A DNA stretch of 64,000 nt from Virgibacillus sp. NKC19-16. Lineage in GTDB: Bacteria > Bacillota > Bacilli > Bacillales > Amphibacillaceae. Both the position numbers and the translations under genes were made by a program. Below the pieces are notes generated by a model, which had not been told where the DNA came from, did no database searches, and saw only the letters and a program-made list of their open reading frames with translations. The stretch spans positions 492,001 to 556,000 of the forward strand of contig NZ_CP074373.1 in assembly GCF_021560035.1 (NCBI RefSeq), in the 5' to 3' direction. Shown here piece by piece: positions 53,613 to 62,329 of this stretch. Within the stretch, counting starts at the first letter, position 1, and every line of letters begins with the position of its first letter.

Positions 53613-54888
53613 CCGGATCATCCTTTCTAATCTCAATGGCATTTGCATGTGCTGTTAGTCCTTCTGTATTAGCTAAGGTTTTAATTTGCTCCGCACTTTC
53701 GAGCAACGCCTTTTGTGAATAGCTAATAATACTCGATTTTTTCACGAAATCATAAACACCGAGCGGGGATGCGAAACGAGCCGTACCACTTGTCGGTAAT
53801 GTATGATTCGGCCCTGCAAAGTAATCACCTAAAGGCTCGGGTGAATAGTTTCCTATAAAAATTGCGCCGGCATTTTTAATGTACGGCAGCTTTTCGGTTG
53901 GGTTTTCAATCATTAGCTCCAGATGCTCAGGCGCAATTTCATTAACCACCTCAATTGCATTCATCACATCATCTGCAATAATAATTTTTCCATTCTGATC
54001 CAATGATTGCTGAATGATCTCTTTTCGTTCAAGTATGGCGGTTTGTCTTTCTATTTCTGCGGTTATCTTATCTGCTAGATCAGCACTTGTTGTTACACAT
54101 ATCGCACTTGCCGATTCATCATGCTCTGCCTGGGATAGTAGGTCTGCAGCGACAAATTTGGGCGTAGCGGTTTCATCTGCTACTACACAAATTTCGCTGG
54201 GTCCGGCAATCATATCAATCGCTACATCCCCGAATACCCACTTTTTGGCTCTAGCAACATAAGCATTCCCAGGGCCAACAATCTTCGCCACTTTTCCAAC
54301 CGTTTCCGTGCCATAAGCAAGTGCAGCAATTGCCTGCGCGCCGCCGATTTTATAGATCTTGTCTACACCGGCTTCTTCCGCGGCTACAAGTACGTGTGGA
54401 TTTATTTTACCGTCCTCAAGTGGTGGGGTAACGATCTGAATGTTTTCCACACCGGCTAATTTTGCTGGTATTACATTCATTAAAACCGACGATGGATAAG
54501 CGGCTTTCCCCCCCGGAATATAGACACCGACGTTTTCGAGGGGCGTAACCTTTTGTCCCAGCACAATCCCTGGCCTTTGATTCATAAACCAGGATTGTTC
54601 GGTTTGAGCCTGATGGAACGTGGTAATATTTTCTTTTGCCTGCTTGATAGAAGTTATAAATTCAGTATTAACCAACTGTCTTGCTTCGATAAATTCCTGC
54701 TCAGATACGATAAAATCGTCTAATTTAACGCCATCAAATTTTTCGGTATAGTAGGATAGGACGTTATCGCCATTTTTCCTAACTTCTTTTAGTATCTCCA
54801 ATACGGTTTGATCCAGTTTCCCGTCCTCTGTTTGTATGGAAGAACGCTCATCGGAAGCCATGAACTTTTCTGCTGTTATTATTTTCAT
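53605..54888 (-). CDS. hisD: Histidinol dehydrogenase
   Basis: A 427-residue zinc and NAD enzyme catalysing the last two oxidations to histidine. PGGKAAYPSSVLMN, GGAQAIAALAYGT, IAGPSEICVVAD, LLSQAEHDE (zinc site) and NHTLPTSGTARFASPL are conserved. It lies 5 bases after hisG. Confidence 0.97.
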   Translation of the reverse strand: MKIITAEKFMASDERSSIQTEDGKLDQTVLEILKEVRKNGDNVLSYYTEKFDGVKLDDFIVSEQEFIEARQLVNTEFITSIKQAKENITTFHQAQTEQSWFMNQRPGIVLGQKVTPLENVGVYIPGGKAAYPSSVLMNVIPAKLAGVENIQIVTPPLEDGKINPHVLVAAEEAGVDKIYKIGGAQAIAALAYGTETVGKVAKIVGPGNAYVARAKKWVFGDVAIDMIAGPSEICVVADETATPKFVAADLLSQAEHDESASAICVTTSADLADKITAEIERQTAILERKEIIQQSLDQNGKIIIADDVMNAIEVVNEIAPEHLELMIENPTEKLPYIKNAGAIFIGNYSPEPLGDYFAGPNHTLPTSGTARFASPLGVYDFVKKSSIISYSQKALLESAEQIKTLANTEGLTAHANAIEIRKDDPDA

Positions 54889-54893
54889 TCAAA

Positions 54894-55514
54894 TCACTCC
54901 AAGGAAGATTTTAAATTGGTTATAAAAAGATCGATAGAGGCAGATTTCGTAGCAAAACTGGCTTTATTCACAATTAATCTTGTACTAATATCCTCTAATT
55001 CTTCAAAAATGGTTAATCCATTTTCATTTATGGTGTTGCCTGTTTCCACAATATCGACAATTATGTCAGCCAGCCCGATAAGTGGGGCCAGTTCAACCGA
55101 TCCATTTAATTTTACAGTTTCAATCGATGTACCCTTTTTCTGAAAATGCTTTTTTGCAACTGCCGGGTATTTTGATGCGATAGTAAGGTTTTTTTCCGGA
55201 TACTGATCGGGTTTTCCAGCAACAACAAATTTACATCTTCCAAGCCTTAGATCAAGCATTTCATATACATCCGCTTGTGCTTCGAGAATATTGTCTTTTC
55301 CCACGATTCCAATATCCGCTGCGCCTTTTTCCACATATGTGGGGACATCGACAGCTTTAACAAAAATTAATTTAATACTTTTATCAGCACTATAAAAGAC
55401 TAGTTTTCTACTTTTCTCGTGGAGATCCGTAAAATATATACCTGCAGTTTCTAAAAGAGCCATCGTGTCTTCCGTTGTCCGTCCTTTTGCCATGGCTAGT
55501 GTTATAGGTTCCAA
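54894..55514 (-). CDS. hisG: ATP phosphoribosyltransferase, short form
   Basis: A 206-residue catalytic subunit of the first step of histidine synthesis. LAMAKGRTTEDTMALLE, GIVGKDNILE, KYPAVAKKHF and GLADIIVDIVETGNTINENG (PRPP loop) are present. The C-terminal regulatory domain of the long form is absent, so HisZ, encoded just upstream, is needed for activity and feedback inhibition. Confidence 0.96.
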   Translation of the reverse strand: MEPITLAMAKGRTTEDTMALLETAGIYFTDLHEKSRKLVFYSADKSIKLIFVKAVDVPTYVEKGAADIGIVGKDNILEAQADVYEMLDLRLGRCKFVVAGKPDQYPEKNLTIASKYPAVAKKHFQKKGTSIETVKLNGSVELAPLIGLADIIVDIVETGNTINENGLTIFEELEDISTRLIVNKASFATKSASIDLFITNLKSSLE

Positions 55515-56750
55515 TTACAAATCCTCCCTTTTCGCTTGAAGCCGTGCAACGAGCTCCTCCGTACCAGTGAAATCTTTCGTTTCGTTGTTTCCGCGAAGCA
55601 GCTGCTTATTTTTTTCGTAACGCACTGTATACAGAGCGTTAACTTCCCCGTTCGTATCATTTGGAAATGTTAAAACCTGATAGCCTTCTTCCCGCAGTTG
55701 ATAAGCCGCGGCTAAAGCAACCTTTTGCTTATCCTTTACATAATAAATCACCATATCTGGAGGAGCGGAATGACCTGTGGCTAAATTTTGCTGACGCAGT
55801 GCATCTAACAGATAATCAATTTCAAAAGCAAATCCAATTGCCGGCATCTGCTTGTTTTCCTGCACACCTAAATTGTCATATCTTCCACCCATCAACACAG
55901 GCTTGCCAACGTTATTTACAAATCCCTGAAAAATAATCCCGGAATAATAATTCATATTATTAATTAAGCCAAGGTTGAACACCACATAATCTTCTGCTTG
56001 ATAATCCTTCAGCACATTAAATACATCACTCAGGCTTTGCAGGATTGCTTGCATGTTCTCATTTTGAATAATTTCTTTTGCCCGCTCTATCACGTTTAAG
56101 GGATCACCGTATAATAGCGGTATTGCTTGTATAGCTGTTCGTAAATCCGTATCGATAGCCAAATTTTCAAGAAAAGGCTTTATTTCTACGATGTTTTTTG
56201 ATTGAATAAGTGCCAGCAGAACCTCTAAATCATCCGGTTTTATAGCTGCTTTTTCCACAAGTTCTTTAAAAAAGCCTGCATGACCGATTTCTATTTTAAA
56301 ATTGGAAAAGCCTAGATCTTTCAATGTGTGAATCGCTAACATCAGTACTTCAGCATTACTTTGAGCTGTATTTTCACCAAAATACTCAATCCCGGCCTGT
56401 GTTCTTTCTTTTTGTTCATCTCCGGCTGGTGTTTGGCGAAAGACATCCAATACATAGAAAACGCGCGGATAATTGGTGTTGTTCAATGCTGTCATTCGGC
56501 TTATCGGAATGGTTACATCAGGCCTTAGTACCATAACTTTTCCGGAAGCATCGACAACTTTTATCATTTCATCTTTATTGACCGTTCCAGTAAGCCCGGC
56601 ATATAAATCATACGATTCAAATGTAGATGTCCGTATTTGTTTATAGCCGTAAGTAGTAAAGCGACACTTAAGTGTTTCTATAAGACTATCTCTCATTTGA
56701 AAATCTTCAACACCCGTATTCTGACTGTTATCAATCATGTATTGCTGCAT
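55515..56750 (-). CDS. hisZ: ATP phosphoribosyltransferase regulatory subunit
   Basis: A 411-residue paralogue of histidyl-tRNA synthetase that partners short HisG. Class II-like motifs LRPDVTIPISRM, GIEYFGENTAQSNAEV and MGGRYDNLG are recognisable, while anticodon-domain features are reduced. AAAGGAG is placed before ATG. It is the first gene of the his operon. Because it is adjacent to short hisG, I call it HisZ and not HisS. Confidence 0.93.
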   Translation of the reverse strand: MQQYMIDNSQNTGVEDFQMRDSLIETLKCRFTTYGYKQIRTSTFESYDLYAGLTGTVNKDEMIKVVDASGKVMVLRPDVTIPISRMTALNNTNYPRVFYVLDVFRQTPAGDEQKERTQAGIEYFGENTAQSNAEVLMLAIHTLKDLGFSNFKIEIGHAGFFKELVEKAAIKPDDLEVLLALIQSKNIVEIKPFLENLAIDTDLRTAIQAIPLLYGDPLNVIERAKEIIQNENMQAILQSLSDVFNVLKDYQAEDYVVFNLGLINNMNYYSGIIFQGFVNNVGKPVLMGGRYDNLGVQENKQMPAIGFAFEIDYLLDALRQQNLATGHSAPPDMVIYYVKDKQKVALAAAYQLREEGYQVLTFPNDTNGEVNALYTVRYEKNKQLLRGNNETKDFTGTEELVARLQAKREDL

Positions 56751-56813
56751 CGTAAATCTCCTTTCACTTTCGCTTTATTACTTTATCGCTTTATTTAAGT
56801 AAAGTTATATAGT

Positions 56814-56842
56814 ATTCTAATAAGTATAAAGAAAAAAGTCAA
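56814..56842 (-). promoter_or_regulatory. Sigma-A promoter of the his operon
   Basis: TTGACT (56842-56837) and TAGAAT (56819-56814) with a 17-bp spacer on the minus strand. Just downstream, CTTTACTTAAATAAAG is a near-perfect palindrome and ATAAAGCGA occurs twice, a plausible repressor site. No T-box is present. Confidence 0.7.
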
Positions 56843-56893
56843 CAAAAAAATAAGGTCAACATCAAAATCAATGGTTGATATCAGTGAATAATA

Positions 56894-57012
56894 GCGGAGG
56901 AAAAACGCGGAGACTCCTGTGGAAGGAAAGGCATAGGTAAGACCCCGCAGTGCGTAGCACAAGGAGGCTCACCAGCCGCCCACGGAAAGCGTAGTGTTTT
57001 TCCGCAGCGGTC
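56894..57012 (+). repeat. Large intergenic palindromic repeat, copy R3
   Basis: The same family as R1/R2: GCGGAGGAAAAAC, GGAGACTCCTGTGG, ACCCCGCAGTGCG, AGCACAAGGAGGCTCACC, GCCGCCCACGGAAAGCG, closing GTTTTTCCGC. It fills the space between the divergent his operon and hisJ, between the hisZ promoter and the hisJ SD. Confidence 0.85.
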
Positions 57013-57045
57013 ACTACAAATTCCAAAAAGTAAGGAGAATTTTTC

Positions 57046-57843
57046 ATGTTTGATTACCATATCCATAGTAATTTTTCAGCAGATTGCAAGACACCAATGG
57101 AAAACACAATTGAACAAGCGATAAAACTAGGTTTGGAGGAAATTTGTTTTACCGAGCATATTGATTATGATTATCCGGATACATCCATCCAATTCGAATT
57201 TGATTTGGATCAGTATGATAGGAAATTAAAAGAAATGCGAGCTGCCTATGCAGAAAAAATACAGATAAAAAAGGGAATAGAAATTGGCGTGCAGCCACAT
57301 TTATTAACTAGATATGAAACACTTATGCAAAATGAGTCATTTGATTTTGTCATTTGTTCCATGCATACAACTGAAAAAAAGGACTTACATTCAGGAGACT
57401 TTTTTAAAAATCGTACGGTCGATGAGGCTCATCAAGCATACTACGAGGAGCTGCTGTTTTGCGTAAAAAACTATAAAAACTTTGATGTATTAGGACATGT
57501 GGATTTGATTAAACGTTACAGCCAGGAAAAAAGCAACAACGATTTTCATGATATCCTCACCCAAATTTTCAACGAAATTATTTCAAAAGGGAAGGGGATT
57601 GAATTAAATACATCGGGCGTGCGATATGGTCTAGAAAGCGGCATGCCAAGTGCGGATATTTTAAACTTATACAAAGAATGTGGTGGTGAAATTTTAAGCA
57701 TAGGTTCCGATTCCCATGTGGAAACAACCCTAGCCTATCAATTTAAGGAATCCCTGAAAATGCTTCAAGCCATTGGATTCAGGTATGTGGCTACATTTGC
57801 AGATCGTAAGCCGGTGTTTCATAAGATTGAGAAGTTAACGTAA
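57046..57843 (+). CDS. hisJ: Histidinol-phosphatase (PHP family)
   Basis: A 265-residue PHP-domain enzyme. Metal ligands are DYHIHSNFSADC (residues 3-14), CFTEHIDYD, ICSMHTTEKKDLHSG, LGHVDLIKRY and IGSDSHVETT. It removes phosphate from histidinol phosphate, the one step not covered by the opposite operon, so context strongly supports the assignment. AAGGAG precedes ATG. Confidence 0.94.
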   Translation: MFDYHIHSNFSADCKTPMENTIEQAIKLGLEEICFTEHIDYDYPDTSIQFEFDLDQYDRKLKEMRAAYAEKIQIKKGIEIGVQPHLLTRYETLMQNESFDFVICSMHTTEKKDLHSGDFFKNRTVDEAHQAYYEELLFCVKNYKNFDVLGHVDLIKRYSQEKSNNDFHDILTQIFNEIISKGKGIELNTSGVRYGLESGMPSADILNLYKECGGEILSIGSDSHVETTLAYQFKESLKMLQAIGFRYVATFADRKPVFHKIEKLT

Positions 57844-57942
57844 ACTTCATATAATTGTCTTCGATAAAATGTTCCATAAATGCTATAATAATAAGAAGAG
57901 AATTATTGTCTAAACACGGTTTAAGTAAGTGAGGGAAAATGC

Positions 57943-58752
57943 TTGAAGAAGAAGCTCATTATAAGTTTAACATCATCATTAATTATGATAGTTGGTGTCG
58001 CCGCTATTTTATATATGCCAAATAAAGCTAAATCTGAACATTATAATGGTGATCCAACGGTCTTTGTTCATGGTTATAAAGGAACAACCAATTCATTCGG
58101 GTTCATGCTGGATCGGTTTGAAAACTCCTATCAATGGGCAAATAAAGCGTTAGTATATTATGTTTCCGACCGGGGCAACGTACGGGAATATAATCTGAGC
58201 AAAGGGAAACGTGAACCAACCTTGGTACAAGTTATCTTTGAAAACAACCGAGCCAGCTTTGATGATACAACATATTGGCTATCCTCCGCTTTGAATCACA
58301 TGAAAGAAGCCTATTCGATTGATTCTATTAACCTTGTCGGCCACTCGATGGGCGGAATTGTCTCACTTAAGTATTTGCAGGATTATGAGGGAGAAGCATA
58401 TCCGGATGTAAATAAACTTATCACGATCGGTAGCCCTTTTAATGGGATTTACAGTCATGAATATTTTCAAATTCATCGTGATGCGGGCGCAATCGATTTA
58501 AAACCGGGTTCACTTGCACTTCAGTTGCTGCATGATAAAACGATTCCGGAAAATACGGATGTGCTTAGTATTGGCAGTACAGGTGATACAGTAGCTGTGC
58601 CGGAGAGTGTACAGGCAATACGAAACATCGTACCGAGCGATCAATTGGATGAGATTATGATTGAAAACGAGAGGCTAGGACATAGTGCCCTGCACGAAAG
58701 CAAGCAGGTTGATAAAATAATTCATTCTTTTCTGTGGCAAGATGGTCCGTAA
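57943..58752 (+). CDS. DUF915 alpha/beta hydrolase, membrane-anchored or secreted
   Basis: A 269-residue protein starting at TTG behind GAGGG. The N-terminal helix (4-27) is a signal anchor or signal peptide. The hydrolase core has FVHGYKGTTNSFG (oxyanion), the nucleophile elbow LVGHSMGGIVS (Ser about 134), and candidates for the acid (GSTGDTVAVPES) and His (LGHSALHES). This matches the DUF915 group of cell-surface lipase/esterase-like proteins in Firmicutes. Substrate unknown. Confidence 0.85.
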   Translation: MKKKLIISLTSSLIMIVGVAAILYMPNKAKSEHYNGDPTVFVHGYKGTTNSFGFMLDRFENSYQWANKALVYYVSDRGNVREYNLSKGKREPTLVQVIFENNRASFDDTTYWLSSALNHMKEAYSIDSINLVGHSMGGIVSLKYLQDYEGEAYPDVNKLITIGSPFNGIYSHEYFQIHRDAGAIDLKPGSLALQLLHDKTIPENTDVLSIGSTGDTVAVPESVQAIRNIVPSDQLDEIMIENERLGHSALHESKQVDKIIHSFLWQDGP

Positions 58753-58823
58753 TAACTTACAATAGTACAGATGAATATAATTATATAAATGGAACGGAAA
58801 AACTTTCTAAAGGAATGATATAG

Positions 58824-59738
58824 GTGGTAAATTATCATCATATGTACGAAAAACTAATAAAGCTAACACCAGAGAAAAATGTGATGGTGAATGAACCCTT
58901 AAAAAATCATACGTACACCCATCTTGGCGGAGAGGCTGATTTTTTAGTAACACCGGAAACGTATGAACAGGTGCAAGAAATTGTAAAGCTTGCAAACAAG
59001 GAAGCAATTGCATTTACCTTACTTGGAAACGGGTCTAATTTGATTGTTAAAGATGGTGGTATTCGCGGGATTGTTATGAACCTGCAAAAGCTGACTTCCA
59101 TTAAAACAGATGAGAATATCATTGTCGCACAAAGCGGAGCAAGGATTATCGATGTTTCAAGAGCAGCTTTAAGCGAGCAACTCGCCGGTCTGGAATTTGC
59201 TTGTGGTATTCCGGGCTCTGTAGGTGGAGCACTGTTCATGAATGCAGGGGCATATGGTGGTGAAATTAAGGATGTTCTTGTAAGTACCAAGGTAGTTGAT
59301 CTGGAAGGGGACCTCTTGGATCTAAATGCTGATCAACTGGATTTGTCATATCGCACCAGTAACATTCCTGAAAAAGGATATATTGTTTTAGAAGCTACGT
59401 TTTCATTAAAAGCAAGTGAATACGGGGCGATAAAAGCAATCATGGATGACCTTACCTATAAGCGTGAATCGAAGCAACCACTCGAGTATCCGTCTTGTGG
59501 TAGCGTATTTAAACGGCCGCCAGGATATTTTGCAGGGAAGTTGATTCAGGACAGCGCGCTTCAAGGCCAGGAAATTGGAGGGGCTCAGGTGTCACTGAAA
59601 CACGCCGGCTTCATTGTAAACAAAAACGGCGCAACGGCAAAAGAATATATCGCTTTAATTCATCATGTGCAAGACACGGTCAAAGGGAAATTCGGCGTTA
59701 ACCTTGAGCGTGAAGTGAAGATTATTGGGGAAGACTAG
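58824..59738 (+). CDS. murB: UDP-N-acetylenolpyruvoylglucosamine reductase
   Basis: A 304-residue type II MurB completing UDP-MurNAc synthesis. The FAD domain has THLGGEADFLVTP, LLGNGSNLIV and GIPGSVGGALFMNAGAYGGE; the substrate domain has YRTSNIP and PSCGSVFKRPPGYFAGKLI with the catalytic Ser. It starts at GTG 58824 with AAAGGA upstream; ATG 58842 is an alternative. It ends at a terminator. Confidence 0.96.
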   Translation: MVNYHHMYEKLIKLTPEKNVMVNEPLKNHTYTHLGGEADFLVTPETYEQVQEIVKLANKEAIAFTLLGNGSNLIVKDGGIRGIVMNLQKLTSIKTDENIIVAQSGARIIDVSRAALSEQLAGLEFACGIPGSVGGALFMNAGAYGGEIKDVLVSTKVVDLEGDLLDLNADQLDLSYRTSNIPEKGYIVLEATFSLKASEYGAIKAIMDDLTYKRESKQPLEYPSCGSVFKRPPGYFAGKLIQDSALQGQEIGGAQVSLKHAGFIVNKNGATAKEYIALIHHVQDTVKGKFGVNLEREVKIIGED

Positions 59739-59745
59739 TATACAA

Positions 59746-59784
59746 GCTGCAGGTATCCTGATTGAGGGTGTCTGCAGTTTTTTT
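59746..59784 (+). terminator. Intrinsic terminator of murB
   Basis: CTGCAGGTATCCT and AGGGTGTCTGCAG form the stem, followed by eight T residues. Confidence 0.85.
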
Positions 59785-59804
59785 GTGGGGGTGGGGTGAG
59801 CGAG

Positions 59805-59993
59805 CGTGGGCCGAAGAGTGCTATACGCTGGACAAATAGTGATGATCGCTGGACAAATAGTGATGATCGCGGGACAAAAGAGAGTGCCCGCTGGACAAAT
59901 AGCGCTGATAGCGGAACAAACCAGTCTGACCGCTGGATCAACTACTTTGAGCGCGGGACAAACAGCACTAAACGCCGAACAAACAAAATCGTC
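59805..59993. repeat. Degenerate tandem array, exact 21-nt period, core CGCKGGACAAA
   Basis: Nine units start at 59805, 59826, 59847, 59868, 59889, 59910, 59931, 59952 and 59973, with no length change. Units at 59826 and 59847 are identical; others vary mainly after the first 11 bases. It lies between the convergent murB and ehuA genes, both of which have their own terminators. Frames through it (for example repeated RWTNSDD) are artefacts of the 3n period and are not counted as genes. Confidence 0.9.
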
Positions 59994-60002
59994 TGCTCAA
60001 AT

Positions 60003-60037
60003 AAAAAAAGCGCCCCTGCCACACAGGCAGAGGCGCT
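60003..60037 (-). terminator. Intrinsic terminator of the ehu operon
   Basis: AGCGCC-CTGCC and GGCAG-GGCGCT form a stem with small bulges; seven T residues follow on the minus strand. Confidence 0.85.
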
Positions 60038-60041
60038 ATAT

Positions 60042-60812
60042 CTATCTTCTGAAACGATGCAGAAAGCTTTGCAGGCGCTCATTTGTTGAATGTTCAAGCA
60101 CTTGGCTTGGAGGTCCTTGTTCAGCAATGACACCATCATCCAGGAATAAGACTTTATCGGCAATATCAAGTGCAAATTCCATTTCGTGTGTAACGAGTAT
60201 CATTGCCATTTCGCCTTCTTTAGCCAGATCCCGAATGACTTCAAGCACTTCTCCAACAAGCTCAGGGTCAAGTGCTGACGTTACCTCATCAAATAACATC
60301 ACTTTTGGACGCATAACCAGGGCTCGTGCCATTGCTACACGCTGCTTCTGGCCACCGGAGAGCTGACTTGGGTACATTTCCAGTTTATCACCAAGTCCCA
60401 CCTTTTCCAGCATTTCGGTGGATCGCTTCCGTGCTTCTTCTTTATCCACTTTTCGAACATGGATGAGTGCTGACATACAGTTTTTTAAAATGGTCATATG
60501 TGGGAATAGGTTAAAGTGCTGGAATACCATCCCTATCTCGTCACGCACTTCTCTAAGATGTTTTTCATTCGCTTGAGAAGTTTTACCGTTCTTTTCCATT
60601 TTCCAAAGATTTACGCCATCGACGATGATGTCACCTGATGTAGGTGTTTCCAATGTCATTAACATACGAATAATCGTTGTTTTACCAGAACCACTTGGTC
60701 CGATAATAGCAACTTTTTCAGCTGGTTTAATATCCAGGTCAATTCCTGTTAAGACTTTAACGTCGCCAAATGATTTGTGAATATCCTTAAATTGTACAAT
60801 AGGTTCTAACAT
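60042..60812 (-). CDS. ehuA: Ectoine/hydroxyectoine ABC transporter ATPase
   Basis: A 256-residue polar amino acid type ATPase. Walker A GPSGSGKTT, signature LSGGQKQRVAMARAL, Walker B VMLFDEVTSALD, and switch His in LVTHEMEFA. The start overlaps the upstream permease stop (TAATG). Assignment to ectoine rests on the binding protein encoded at 62330. Confidence 0.82.
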   Translation of the reverse strand: MLEPIVQFKDIHKSFGDVKVLTGIDLDIKPAEKVAIIGPSGSGKTTIIRMLMTLETPTSGDIIVDGVNLWKMEKNGKTSQANEKHLREVRDEIGMVFQHFNLFPHMTILKNCMSALIHVRKVDKEEARKRSTEMLEKVGLGDKLEMYPSQLSGGQKQRVAMARALVMRPKVMLFDEVTSALDPELVGEVLEVIRDLAKEGEMAMILVTHEMEFALDIADKVLFLDDGVIAEQGPPSQVLEHSTNERLQSFLHRFRR

Positions 60813-61531
60813 TAGGCCGCTCCCCCTTTTTCAATGGTACTCAATGCTGACTTTTTGTTAAAGTTTCCATTTACTCTGTTCTCTAATTTTTTAATTAAAA
60901 TGGCAGATGGATAACTCATTACCAGGAATAGAATTGCCACAATCGTTAATGGTTCAATATAAGTCCAATGTTGTGCCCCGTAATTGTTAGCCATTTGCAA
61001 AATACCAACAACACCTATTGTCGATGCCAGTGGAACTTCCTTAAACATAATAATCAGGTAATTCCCAAGCATTGGTACAGTAGGAGGTATCGCTTGTGGT
61101 AATACAATTTTAGTCCATTTTTGTCTGGTTGAAAAATTTAATGCACGGGAAGCTTCCCATTGCCCTTTATCGACATTATCAATACCTGAACGGTAAACCT
61201 CTCCAATATACGTACTAAAATGTATACCAAGGCCGAGTACCGCACTTGTAAATGGACTTAAGGTTACCCCGACAACAGGGATCATTGGCCATGCATAATA
61301 AATAAAGAATAATTGAACAAGTGGTGGAGTGGAACGAATAAATTCCATTACCCATGTAACAACCCAGTGAAAGGGTTTATTTGGTATTCTTCTTAGAAAT
61401 GTCCAAACTAAACCAAATACTAATGCAAATAAGTAACACGTAATGGTTAAGCCCAACGTTATTCCAATACCTTGGATAACGATAGGGAAGGCGTCAAAGA
61501 ATGTCTCCCAGCTCCAGCTATTGTTATTCAT
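60812..61531 (-). CDS. ehuD: Ectoine/hydroxyectoine ABC transporter permease (EhuD-like)
   Basis: A 239-residue permease of the HisM/GlnP family with five to six helices. The signature MEFIRSTPPLVQLFFIYYAW and the coupling loop SRALNFSTRQKWTKIVLPQA are present. Coupled at both ends by TAATG overlaps. Confidence 0.8.
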   Translation of the reverse strand: MNNNSWSWETFFDAFPIVIQGIGITLGLTITCYLFALVFGLVWTFLRRIPNKPFHWVVTWVMEFIRSTPPLVQLFFIYYAWPMIPVVGVTLSPFTSAVLGLGIHFSTYIGEVYRSGIDNVDKGQWEASRALNFSTRQKWTKIVLPQAIPPTVPMLGNYLIIMFKEVPLASTIGVVGILQMANNYGAQHWTYIEPLTIVAILFLVMSYPSAILIKKLENRVNGNFNKKSALSTIEKGGAA

Positions 61532-62196
61532 TAACTAGCCACCCCTTTCTTGGAAATTTGCTCCATTTTACGGGTCAGCCATATTAAAGGAAGTGCCATA
61601 ATAAAGTAGAATACGAGCACTAACAGGTACACAACTGGTGCCTGTGACAAATCGTTGCTTCTTAAAATATCTCCATAATATAATATATCTGTCATCCCAA
61701 TTAGCGATACGAGTGATGTAGCTTTTAACATTTGAATAAGGTAGTTACCAAATTCCGGTAACATCATACGTACAGCTTGCGGGAAAATAACAAGGCGCAT
61801 CCGTTGAAAACGTGACATATTAAGTGCTGTGGCAGCTTCCGTTTGCCCTTTAGCTACGGAAAGAATCGACCCGCGTACAACTTCAGACATATATGCTCCA
61901 TAGTTTAAGGCAATGGCAATGACACCTGCCCACCAATTACTGCCAAGTTCAATTCCAAAAAGTATCGGGATTGCGTAATATAACCAGAATAATTGAACGA
62001 TTAGCGAAGTACCGCGAAATACTTCCACATAAAAACCGGTGAATTTTCGTAGTACTATATTATTTGAAAGGCGGCATAATCCGGCAACAAATGCCATTAA
62101 ATATCCAAAAAAGGCCGCAGCAAGAAGGACAGTAATTGTAATCGTAATCCCTTGCATTAATACTGGGAATATCTCCATCATCGCATTAATTGTCAT
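61531..62196 (-). CDS. ehuC: Ectoine/hydroxyectoine ABC transporter permease (EhuC-like)
   Basis: A permease of about 221 residues, partner of the next gene. EVFRGTSLIVQLFWLYYAIP and ATALNMSRFQRMRLVIFPQA are the family loops. AAAGGAG lies 3 bases before ATG 62196. It is separated from ehuB by a 130-bp gap with a hairpin. Confidence 0.8.
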   Translation of the reverse strand: MTINAMMEIFPVLMQGITITITVLLAAAFFGYLMAFVAGLCRLSNNIVLRKFTGFYVEVFRGTSLIVQLFWLYYAIPILFGIELGSNWWAGVIAIALNYGAYMSEVVRGSILSVAKGQTEAATALNMSRFQRMRLVIFPQAVRMMLPEFGNYLIQMLKATSLVSLIGMTDILYYGDILRSNDLSQAPVVYLLVLVFYFIMALPLIWLTRKMEQISKKGVAS

Positions 62197-62256
62197 CACT
62201 CCTTTGTATTATTGATTCACTTAACGTTAACAACACTCCGAAGTCAAGTTGTAAAA

Positions 62257-62298
62257 AATATAGGGTCAGCTCCCCTTGGGCGAGGAGCTAGACCCTAT
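62257..62298 (-). terminator. Leaky terminator or stabilising hairpin between ehuB and ehuC
   Basis: On the minus strand ATAGGGTCTAGCTCC pairs with GGAGCTGACCCTAT with one bulge, and ATTTTTT follows. Placed after the first cistron, it should lower permease and ATPase levels relative to the binding protein. Confidence 0.7.
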
Positions 62299-62329
62299 GG
62301 AGTAACTATTTTAGTACTTCTAATGTGAA

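Noticed and set aside
55515-56750. Histidyl-tRNA synthetase
   Set aside because: Position directly before short-form hisG and reduced anticodon-binding features fit HisZ.
59805-59993. Possible CRISPR array
   Set aside because: Units are 21 nt with no separate repeat and spacer; neighbouring units are too alike and no cas genes are present.
59796-60366. Long plus-strand frames over the 21-nt array and antisense to ehuA
   Set aside because: They are products of the repeat period and of the strongly supported ehuA gene on the other strand.
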